Positions 15,572 through 22,344 of a DNA stretch of 55,556 nucleotides are shown here, in pieces (position 1 is the first letter of the stretch; each line of letters opens with the position of its first letter). This DNA comes from Acidimicrobiia bacterium (GTDB taxonomy: Bacteria; Actinomycetota; Acidimicrobiia; IMCC26256; JAENVU01), in assembly GCA_025361725.1 (NCBI GenBank), contig JANYJV010000019.1, positions 1-55,556 of the forward strand. Direction: 5' to 3'. Under the pieces are notes generated by a model. The model saw only the letters and a list, made by a program, of their open reading frames with translations, had not been told where the DNA came from and did no database searches. The position numbers and the translations under genes were made by a program.

Positions 15572-17374
15572 ATGACGTTCGCGACCAAGGGTGATACCAG
15601 TGGCGAGCATGCCCGGCGATGGTTCGGGTCGTCACCGCGTGGAGCGGTCGGCACGATCGTCGGCCTCCTGGTGGTCGGCGCGCTGATCCCGCTCGTCGTC
15701 GCATCCCACGCCGGCGCGCTCGACATCCCGCGCAGCGACGACTGGTCCTATCTCTTGACCCTGTTCCGTTGGGTCGACCACGGCCGGCTCGGCTTCAACA
15801 ACTGGGTCTCGATGACGCTGATCGGCCAACTCGTGCTGACGGTGCCGATCGTCGCCATCTTCGGACAATCGATCGAGGCCGTCCACATCTTCTCGGCGTT
15901 GCTCGGCGCCGTCGGGCTCGGCGCCCTCGTGGTCATCGGCACCATGATCCTCCCGGCTCGGCGCGGGGCCGTGCTCGTCGCGATCACCGTCGCCTTCGGT
16001 CCGCTGTGGGCACCGCTTGCAGCCACGTACATGACCGACGTTCCTGCGTTCTCGGTGCAGATGGCGTCACTCGCATTTGCCATCGCGGCCGTGCGTCGAG
16101 CGCGCATTTCGCTCGGGCTGCTCGGTATCGCGCTGGCCACAAGTGCGCTCGCCGTGTCCATCCGTCAGTACGAGTTGATCCCGCTCATTGCCATCCTCGC
16201 CGTCGCGGGTTGGAAGAGCGTGCAGGACCGTGACGCGCGCAGCACTCGGAGGATCGCGCTCATGGGTGGCGCTGCGCTCCTCGCGATCGTCGCGCTGTTC
16301 GCATGGTTCGCGAGTCTGCCTGACGCGCTCAGCCTGTCCCCCGATCCGCAAACGTCCGGCCTCGTCGCCAATCTCGTCGTGCAGAGCGCGGGCTTTGTTC
16401 GCCTCGCCGGGGTGCTGCTCATCCCGATCGTCATCTGGGGTGGACCAATGAACGTGGTGCGGCGCGCGTGGGCGAGCTCACCGAGCTTGGCCAGCGTCAC
16501 CGCGGTGGTTGGTTCCGTCTGGATGGCGATCAGCTACGCCCGTAACCCGGCGACACCGTTCGTCGGGAACTACCTCGACCGGCATGGCGTGTTGGCCGAA
16601 GACGTGTTGAACGGCCGTCGGCTCCTGGTGATCCCCGCGTACCTCTTCGATGCTTTGGCGCTCGCCGGTAGTGTGGTCGCAGTGCTGCTCCTCCTCGCCG
16701 CGGTGCCCGGTGCGATTCGGCTCCGCGCGCACATCGTCAACCGAACCACTCGCCTCATCGACCCGGGTGTGGCGATGCTTGCGCTGACCGTGCTCGGGTT
16801 CGCCGGTGCGTACGCGATCGCGATCGCTACCAAGCTACCGATCTTCGATCGGTACGCACTCCCCGTCATCCCGCTCGTCGGACTTCTGTTCCTCGGCACC
16901 CTGCGAACCGCGGTTGATCCATCAGCAGCTCACGCGACGCCGGCCCGCACGGTCACCCGGACCCGAATCGCGGCAACCGTCCTGGCGAGCACCGCTATGG
17001 CGCTCGTCGGTCTGGCCTTCAGCACCGACTCCGCCTCCTTCGACGCAACTCGCTGGCGCGTCGACACCGACGTCACCCGGCTCGGATATTCGCCGCTCGC
17101 GATCGACGGCGGATTCGAATGGGTCTCGTATCACCGTCGCGTCGGACCAACCCTTGCTCCAACCGTCGCCGAACGACAGCGTCTCCGCAAGATCTACTTC
17201 CGCGGTCTCTGTATCGACGTCCGCGTCAACCCGCAGCCGGCGGTCGCGCGCCAGGCAATCGCGCGCGAGACGATGCACGCGCTCGGCCACCGCTCCGTGG
17301 TCTTCGTCGCCGTCCCCAACGGTCGCCGGTGTGCCGGTGGTTCGCCCCCAGTCACACCGAGCCCGGCGAAGTAG
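15572..17374 (+). CDS. Polytopic membrane protein, GT39/PMT-like (paralogue of 11337-13076)
   Basis: A 600-aa protein with about 11-13 hydrophobic segments. It has the same architecture as the protein encoded at 11337-13076: a first helix, then the acidic loop ALDIPRSDDWSYLLTLFRWV, then NNWVSMTLIGQLV and ATYMTDVPAFSVQM. In the last third come IFDRYALPVIPLVGLLFLGT and a soluble C-terminal domain with GGFEWVSYHRR and VVFVAVPNGRRC. It is a predicted GT-C glycosyltransferase using polyprenyl-linked sugars; specificity is unknown. It follows the dehydrogenase by 27 bases and should be in the same plus operon (13347-17374). Its 3' end overlaps the convergent gene at 17352 by 23 bases. The two paralogues probably have related, non-identical acceptors. 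Confidence 0.76.
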   Translation: MTFATKGDTSGEHARRWFGSSPRGAVGTIVGLLVVGALIPLVVASHAGALDIPRSDDWSYLLTLFRWVDHGRLGFNNWVSMTLIGQLVLTVPIVAIFGQSIEAVHIFSALLGAVGLGALVVIGTMILPARRGAVLVAITVAFGPLWAPLAATYMTDVPAFSVQMASLAFAIAAVRRARISLGLLGIALATSALAVSIRQYELIPLIAILAVAGWKSVQDRDARSTRRIALMGGAALLAIVALFAWFASLPDALSLSPDPQTSGLVANLVVQSAGFVRLAGVLLIPIVIWGGPMNVVRRAWASSPSLASVTAVVGSVWMAISYARNPATPFVGNYLDRHGVLAEDVLNGRRLLVIPAYLFDALALAGSVVAVLLLLAAVPGAIRLRAHIVNRTTRLIDPGVAMLALTVLGFAGAYAIAIATKLPIFDRYALPVIPLVGLLFLGTLRTAVDPSAAHATPARTVTRTRIAATVLASTAMALVGLAFSTDSASFDATRWRVDTDVTRLGYSPLAIDGGFEWVSYHRRVGPTLAPTVAERQRLRKIYFRGLCIDVRVNPQPAVARQAIARETMHALGHRSVVFVAVPNGRRCAGGSPPVTPSPAK

Positions 17375-18527
17375 CCAGGAACCGGACGATCTCGGCGGCG
17401 GTCGTGCCCTGAGCGACTCTCACCACATCCGGGAGCGAGAGCAGTGGCGTCAACGGAACTCCACCTGCAGGAACCGCACCGAGTCGGGGCCCGAGCTCAC
17501 CGATGACCGCCGCCGCATCCGGTGATCCGTTGACGGCGATTCCGACCAGGTCGTGCCAGCCCCACGGCAGCGACAACGCGGGCTCAGAGAGCGACCGCCG
17601 CGTGGACGCCAACTTCTCCAGCGGGCCGAAGTCCACCCCGAGGTCCGGCGCGCCGATCGTCGCCCGTGGCGGCGTGACCTGCACCATGACCATGGACGCA
17701 TCCGAAACGCCCAGGCCGAGCTCGGCGGCGCTGCGTTCGAACCCGACCCGGTTCGCCGGCGCAGGCGTGACCACGACCCGGCCGTCTCGACCTACGGCGA
17801 TGCCCTCGAGCAGATGACTGCCCGCCGCCGGCGAGTGGATTGCGATCTGTGCGAAGACTGCCCGCATCACGCGCAGCGGATCACGACTCGTCAGCAGCAC
17901 GTCCGGCCCTCGATGGAGACGTGCGAGTGCCACGGGCCCGCGATGTCGACCGCCGGACGGTACGACGAGCCCGTACGACGCGCGATCCGTCGGGGCGGTT
18001 TCTATTCGCACCCTCCGCTGACCCAGCGCGGTCGCCAGCGCGTCGGCAACCTCCGCGTCGGCGCCGATCGAAATACCCAGGTCGCCGAGATCGATGACCA
18101 CAAGGCGTTCGTACGTCGGTCCATCGCCACACCCGGAACACGCGGGCGGAGGCTGCAGGATCGGGAGCGTCAAATCCGCTCCCGGAGTTCGGTGCGCATC
18201 GGCGGGCACCACCAAGCCCCGCTCGACGAGATCCCGCACCGCTGTGAGTACGTCGGCCAGCACATTCCCGTACGCCACACCGAACGACTCTGCGAACTCC
18301 TGCGCGAGCGTCTCCACGGTGACGTCCTCATCACAGCTCTGCCAGACCAGGGCCGCAGTCGGACTCAGAACGTGCACCGCGCCATCGACGTAGAGCACGA
18401 CCTGACCGCCCGTCGTGACCGCCTCGGGCACCGTCACCGACCGAATCCTGGACGCTGGTCCGATCGCGTCGGCTGCGAACGGTCGCGAATCACGCCCGGG
18501 GGACGCAGAGTCGGGAGCCACGATCAC
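17352..18527 (-). CDS. PqqD-like domain fused to a P-loop-less HPr-kinase-like domain
   Basis: A 391-aa protein. Residues about 30-110 resemble PqqD-type peptide-recognition domains (LYVDGAVHVLSPTAALVWQS, then an LAQEF segment and LVERGLVVP). A linker carries CSGC (Cys130, Cys133). Residues about 140-391 can be aligned with the kinase next door: DVLLTSRDPLRVMRAVFAQI with DVLVRSTAPTVAFAHLLFEA, and EGIAVGRDGRVVVTPAPANR with HSAAVAADGRVIAFPGPMGA. At the kinase's GPMGAGKST this protein has a sequence with no Lys-Ser/Thr, so it should not bind phosphate in the normal way. The GTG start overlaps the kinase stop (GTGA). It is the last gene of the operon starting at 24306. The likely role is a binding or scaffold partner of the kinase. 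The PqqD match is good; the pseudokinase reading is my own alignment by eye. Confidence 0.72.
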   Translation of the reverse strand: MIVAPDSASPGRDSRPFAADAIGPASRIRSVTVPEAVTTGGQVVLYVDGAVHVLSPTAALVWQSCDEDVTVETLAQEFAESFGVAYGNVLADVLTAVRDLVERGLVVPADAHRTPGADLTLPILQPPPACSGCGDGPTYERLVVIDLGDLGISIGADAEVADALATALGQRRVRIETAPTDRASYGLVVPSGGRHRGPVALARLHRGPDVLLTSRDPLRVMRAVFAQIAIHSPAAGSHLLEGIAVGRDGRVVVTPAPANRVGFERSAAELGLGVSDASMVMVQVTPPRATIGAPDLGVDFGPLEKLASTRRSLSEPALSLPWGWHDLVGIAVNGSPDAAAVIGELGPRLGAVPAGGVPLTPLLSLPDVVRVAQGTTAAEIVRFLATSPGSV

Positions 18528-19399
18528 GCGACTTGCGCTTCCCTGACGACGTTTAGCACTGCGTCGACCGCGCCTTCGAGATCACCGCTCGTCAACGTGA
18601 AGGTCGGCACGTCACCGACAAGCCTGGCCAAAGTCGCGAGGGTTCCCGGCTCGTCGAGGTGGAACGTGTGGGCCGCGAGTTGACTCAATGCATCTGCGGC
18701 GCCGACCGGTTCGATGTGCGTCGGTGCCCCCTCGGCGTACCGCGGCATCACAATTGCGGCGAGCGGGCGGGGGGTCGTCTCCGATGAACCGAGCACACTC
18801 GCCGGAACTACCCCAGCCGACCCGAGAAACCGATCGGAGCCGATCGGCGGCATCCACGACACCGGTCCGAGCGCCAACGGCGCGACGCCGAGCGACACCG
18901 GCTTCGCGTACGGACGAACCTCGGCGGTCGCGGGGTCGATGGCAACGACTTCGTCAGTCAGATAGCGGAGGCCTCGACGCACCAACGCCGCCGCCAATGT
19001 CGACTTTCCCGCGCCCATGGGGCCCGGGAACGCGATGACGCGGCCGTCGGCTGCCACGGCGGCAGAATGCAGCCGAACCAGACCCCGAGAATGTTCGATC
19101 GCCTGCTGGTTCGCCTCGAACAGGAGATGAGCGAAGGCCACCGTCGGTGCGGTGCTCCGAACCAAGACGTCACCATCGAGTGCCGTGAAGTATCCAGGCT
19201 CACCCCGGTGGGTCGTCGCGCCGATCATCAGCGCACTCGGTGCGGAACCGGGGACCGCCGACGGCGCGTAGAGCTCGTCGATCAGATCGATCACGGCTCG
19301 ATGGTCACTGTGGATCGCGACGTCAAAATCGAGGAGCTGCACACGCGCGCTCTGGAACCAGCCCGACGCTCCGAGTATGTCGCTCCGGCGGTCGGTCAT
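18524..19399 (-). CDS. HPr-kinase-like P-loop kinase
   Basis: A 291-aa protein of the HprK/serine-kinase-like P-loop group. These proteins lack the HPr context of true HprK and often sit beside PqqD-like proteins. The Walker A is GRVIAFPGPMGAGKSTLAAA (Lys132), followed by an acidic pair in GLRYLTDEVVAIDP (Asp149/Glu150) that matches the kinase's catalytic region. The N-terminal 100 residues (LLDFDVAIHSDHRAVIDLID) form a small domain shared with the partner at 17352-18527. The N-terminal domain and receptor residues of a PTS regulator are absent, and no ptsH lies in the window. The ATG overlaps the upstream stop. The substrate is unknown: in related systems such kinases have been seen to phosphorylate a peptide, for example a lasso-peptide serine. 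Confidence 0.82.
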   Translation of the reverse strand: MTDRRSDILGASGWFQSARVQLLDFDVAIHSDHRAVIDLIDELYAPSAVPGSAPSALMIGATTHRGEPGYFTALDGDVLVRSTAPTVAFAHLLFEANQQAIEHSRGLVRLHSAAVAADGRVIAFPGPMGAGKSTLAAALVRRGLRYLTDEVVAIDPATAEVRPYAKPVSLGVAPLALGPVSWMPPIGSDRFLGSAGVVPASVLGSSETTPRPLAAIVMPRYAEGAPTHIEPVGAADALSQLAAHTFHLDEPGTLATLARLVGDVPTFTLTSGDLEGAVDAVLNVVREAQVA

Positions 19400-20949
19400 C
19401 GGCCCGAATCGGGCGGTTCCCGGAATCGTCCGTACGGGTCATAACCCGGGTCGGCCGCGTACGGGTCGTGCCCATCATCGGTATCCGTGAGACGTCCTTC
19501 ATCGGTCACCTCCGAGTAGCGCGAGGGGACGTCGTCGACGCGCGCGGTCTGGGCCGGTTCGACGCGACCGGCCAAGGCCTCCTCGATACTGACGACGCCT
19601 TCTCGTTTCCACACAGGAATGCAGAGCAACGCGAGAAAGAAGGGGAGGACCTGAACCCGCTGACGAGCCAGGATTCCGAAATTCGAAAACGCCGAAAAGG
19701 CGAAGATGAAGGTCAGCGTGATTCCCATGCAATAGGCGACGTAGGGATGGCGTCGCATCTGCCGCGCGAGCCCTCGCAGCCGTTTTCGCGCCTGCCAGGT
19801 CAGCACCATGAGAAAGACGCCCTCGAATGCCGACGCCGCGGAGACGGGGCTCGACGCCTCGAAGGGGAACGGACGGAACAACACCGTCACAATCGCCAAC
19901 GGCGCATTCGCCGGATTCGACATCGTGACCGGCGTGAACGACGAGCCGGCCTCACTCGTGCGTCCTTCCGCCGAGTTGAGCGTGGCGTTGACGGTTTCGA
20001 GGTCGAGGCGTTCGACGCCGAAGAACGACGCCGTCGACGACGCAAGGGACAGCCCCACGACGAGCAGAGATCCGAACAAGATGAGGCGCAAACTGGATGC
20101 CTTGACACCCGGGCGCGACGATTTCCCAACGGCGGCGGCAAGCGCCACGCCACAGAACATCGTCAACGCAACGTGTGGCCGCAAGGCACTGACACCCAAC
20201 AATCCCGCTGCGAACATTGCTGCTCCCGGGAGGACGGAACGGGTCAGAACGCGTGCCACGCCATAGGACGCCACACCAAGGCAGAAGATCGCCCATCCCT
20301 CTTTCCCCAGCGAGGACGGCCAGTAGAGAAAGGACGGCAGGAACAGCACCAGCACCCCGTACCGATAGTGAGCACCCTCAGGGACAGCCCGTCGGAAGGC
20401 GCGCCAGAGGAGCAGCAACCCGATGAAAGACAAGAACGAGAGGACGATCGAGCCACTCATCTCCGACGCGCCGGTCACCGAGTAGACGACGCCGGTCATC
20501 GTCCGCATGAAATCCGTGCCGTCGGTCGACGCAACGTGCGAGAAGTCAAACGATCGGAACTGTGGTGCGAAGTACTGACCCCATTTGTGATAATCGAGCG
20601 AATCCGACCGGTTGTTGTACAGCTCGGCGACGACCAGACTTCGGAGCAGTGTACCCATGATCTTCGCCCAGAACGCGGCGAAGACGAACGACACCATCCA
20701 CGGATCGTGATCCCGCTCAGCGATCTTCTGTCCCAGTCGATGCGCGACGAACGCCAGCGCCGCGATCAATGGCAGCGCCTCGACGAGCGCGAACGTCGCG
20801 GTCCCGACCGCCGCGATGATCAGCACTCCGTACGACAACACACCGAGCCCGATGACATAACGCGGCCACTGTGGCGTGGCCACACGCGCCAGCTCCCGAG
20901 CGTTCGCCAACGGCAGGGATTCGGCGGGATTCGGATCCGGCGGATTCAT
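19396..20949 (-). CDS. Polytopic membrane protein, possible glycan polymerase
   Basis: A 517-aa protein with about 10-12 predicted membrane segments. Clear helices include YVIGLGVLSYGVLIIAAVG, SGSIVLSFLSFIGLLLLW, YRYGVLVLFLPSFLYWPSSL and VLPGAAMFAAGLLGVSAL. A hydrophilic loop has DYHKWGQYFAPQFRSF. The helix-rich layout with a loop after the fourth helix and a charged C-terminal tail recalls EpsG/Wzy-type polymerases, but I see no diagnostic motif. The start is the ATG at 20949, overlapping the upstream stop (ATGA); upstream codons in this frame belong to the overlapped gene. It sits between a nucleotidyltransferase and an HprK-like kinase in a coupled operon. Polymerase is a guess from topology and place; a transporter or ligase remains possible. 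Confidence 0.68.
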   Translation of the reverse strand: MNPPDPNPAESLPLANARELARVATPQWPRYVIGLGVLSYGVLIIAAVGTATFALVEALPLIAALAFVAHRLGQKIAERDHDPWMVSFVFAAFWAKIMGTLLRSLVVAELYNNRSDSLDYHKWGQYFAPQFRSFDFSHVASTDGTDFMRTMTGVVYSVTGASEMSGSIVLSFLSFIGLLLLWRAFRRAVPEGAHYRYGVLVLFLPSFLYWPSSLGKEGWAIFCLGVASYGVARVLTRSVLPGAAMFAAGLLGVSALRPHVALTMFCGVALAAAVGKSSRPGVKASSLRLILFGSLLVVGLSLASSTASFFGVERLDLETVNATLNSAEGRTSEAGSSFTPVTMSNPANAPLAIVTVLFRPFPFEASSPVSAASAFEGVFLMVLTWQARKRLRGLARQMRRHPYVAYCMGITLTFIFAFSAFSNFGILARQRVQVLPFFLALLCIPVWKREGVVSIEEALAGRVEPAQTARVDDVPSRYSEVTDEGRLTDTDDGHDPYAADPGYDPYGRFREPPDSGR

Positions 20950-22037
20950 GCGACCCGCTCTCGGCCGGTACGTGCATTCCACGCACGCCGGACCCGACGC
21001 CCGAATCCACCGCCGTGACGCACCGCGTAGTTCGGGTCCACGAACGCAAGTGACCTGACGTAGGAGATCTTGGCCGAAAGGCCGGACACGGCAGGGAGCC
21101 CGGCCAACATCTGGCGGGCGTAGCTCCGGTCCGCACCGACATAGGCACTGAGCGCGCGCCGTTCGAACCGGTCGCCGGAGTACCCCGTCGCCCACTCCGA
21201 CGCCGGCGTTGCCGCCAGCTGGAGCGCATCCCACGTCAGCGAGATCGCGCGGGCAAGCACGATTTCGGCTCGCCACCGCTTCCCGATACGACGGACCTCA
21301 TCGAAATCGAGTTCGGTCGACCCCAGCATCTGCGCAACGTCTCGCAGTGCCACGACACGCGGCACGGCGTCCCCGAGCGCGGCGTGGTAACAGGCGTGCA
21401 CCAGCCTCAGCTCTCTCGAAAGCACCGGCACCGGTCGGTCCGCGAGGGTCACGACTTCTGACCCGCGGAACAGTTCGCCGAGCTCGACAGTGAGACCGAA
21501 CGGTCCTGACGCCAGCGTTCGGTGGACGTCGACCTGAACGCCGTTGAGCAAGGTCACACACGCTCCTTTGCCGAACCTCCGATCGAACCCGGGTCGTACC
21601 TCCTCCGAGCGGCGGCGGCCGCCGACGGCCAGGAGCACGCGAATGGCATCGTCGTACCGCGACGACGGCACCAGTACGTCGATATCACCGAAGGCCCGCC
21701 ACGCGGGATCCGGATAGTCGAGATGCGCGACCGCTGGACCCTTCAGCACTCGCACCTCGATGGCCGCGTCGGCGAGAAGGCCAACGACGTCGAGCGTCCA
21801 GCGCTCGAGCCACACACATGATCGCATCGCCGCCTCGTGGCCAACGCCCAACTGCTCCTCTTGCGCCGGGGTCGCGGAGATCAATCCTTCGGCGACGGCG
21901 CAGGCGAGCAGGGACACGGCACGTTCATCCACCGCGCGGTCGAAGAGTGCGCCCCACTCGATACCGAGCGGGAAGGCATCGAGCACGGGCGCGCCCGGCA
22001 ATCCTTGGGCACATACCGCTCCGAAGGTCAACGTCAT
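20946..22037 (-). CDS. Nucleotidyltransferase-fold protein (NTP_transf_5-like)
   Basis: A 363-aa protein of the minimal nucleotidyltransferase type. The core shows VRVLKGPAVAHLDYPDPAWR, then AFGDIDVLVPSSRYDDAIRV with the catalytic-type Gly-Asp-x-Asp (Asp118, Asp120), and a third acid in VQVDVHRTLASG. This is the arrangement of the uncharacterised NTP_transf_5 family. The C-terminal part is helical (LVHACYHAALGDAVPRVVAL). The start is the ATG at 22037 overlapping the PqqD stop (ATGA). Such proteins are repeatedly found next to PqqD-like and HprK-like genes in glycan loci, a recollection rather than something shown here. The reaction is unknown: it may transfer a nucleotide to, or remove one from, a sugar, lipid or protein. 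Confidence 0.8.
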   Translation of the reverse strand: MTLTFGAVCAQGLPGAPVLDAFPLGIEWGALFDRAVDERAVSLLACAVAEGLISATPAQEEQLGVGHEAAMRSCVWLERWTLDVVGLLADAAIEVRVLKGPAVAHLDYPDPAWRAFGDIDVLVPSSRYDDAIRVLLAVGGRRRSEEVRPGFDRRFGKGACVTLLNGVQVDVHRTLASGPFGLTVELGELFRGSEVVTLADRPVPVLSRELRLVHACYHAALGDAVPRVVALRDVAQMLGSTELDFDEVRRIGKRWRAEIVLARAISLTWDALQLAATPASEWATGYSGDRFERRALSAYVGADRSYARQMLAGLPAVSGLSAKISYVRSLAFVDPNYAVRHGGGFGRRVRRAWNARTGRERVA

Positions 22038-22336
22038 GATGCCCACCCGAGGAGACCCTCGTCGCGAAGCTTCGCGAGCACCGGCGCAACGTCCGACGCG
22101 ACGGCGGCGGGGGGAACCCGGTATCGCTGCGCCAACCAGTCGACCAGCTCCGGTTCTGTGTGCGGGGCCTCGAAGAAGTCCCAAACATCGATTCCCGTCC
22201 CTCGAAGCGTGAGCGGCCGGGTTCCGGTTGCCGCGATCAGCACCCGGCCAAAAGCACCCCGGCGCGTCAACACGTGGAGTTTTTGCACCAGCCGCCCCGA
22301 ACCACCGAGTGGTCGGTCAGCGTCCGACATAGCCAT
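22034..22336 (-). CDS. Stand-alone PqqD-like protein
   Basis: A 100-aa protein with the fold of PqqD and related RiPP-recognition elements: RVLIAATGTRPLTLRGTGID, then VWDFF, LVDWLAQRYRVP and LAKLRDEGLLG. PqqD domains hold a precursor peptide for modifying enzymes. No obvious precursor gene is seen within this operon. The start is ATG 22336 or ATG 22330; it begins 8 bases after the wzc-like stop and overlaps the following nucleotidyltransferase (ATGA). It is the first of two PqqD-like domains in the operon, the other being fused to a pseudokinase-like domain at 17352-18527. It is not a PQQ pathway component here, since no other pqq genes are present. Confidence 0.78.
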   Translation of the reverse strand: MAMSDADRPLGGSGRLVQKLHVLTRRGAFGRVLIAATGTRPLTLRGTGIDVWDFFEAPHTEPELVDWLAQRYRVPPAAVASDVAPVLAKLRDEGLLGWAS

Positions 22337-22344
22337 CGACGCGG

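Noticed and set aside
18524-19399. True HPr kinase/phosphorylase (HprK of the PTS)
   Set aside because: No ptsH or PTS gene is nearby, and the typical HprK N-terminal domain and C-terminal motif are not visible. It belongs to the looser HprK-like kinase group.
19240-21018. 592-aa plus-strand open frame opposite the polytopic membrane protein
   Set aside because: Charged, low-complexity antisense translation. The minus-strand protein has clear membrane helices and coupled start and stop.
17352-22336. Lasso-peptide or PQQ biosynthesis cluster
   Set aside because: No B1/B2 protease, cyclase, pqqA/C/E or precursor was recognised. Only PqqD-like and kinase-like parts are present.
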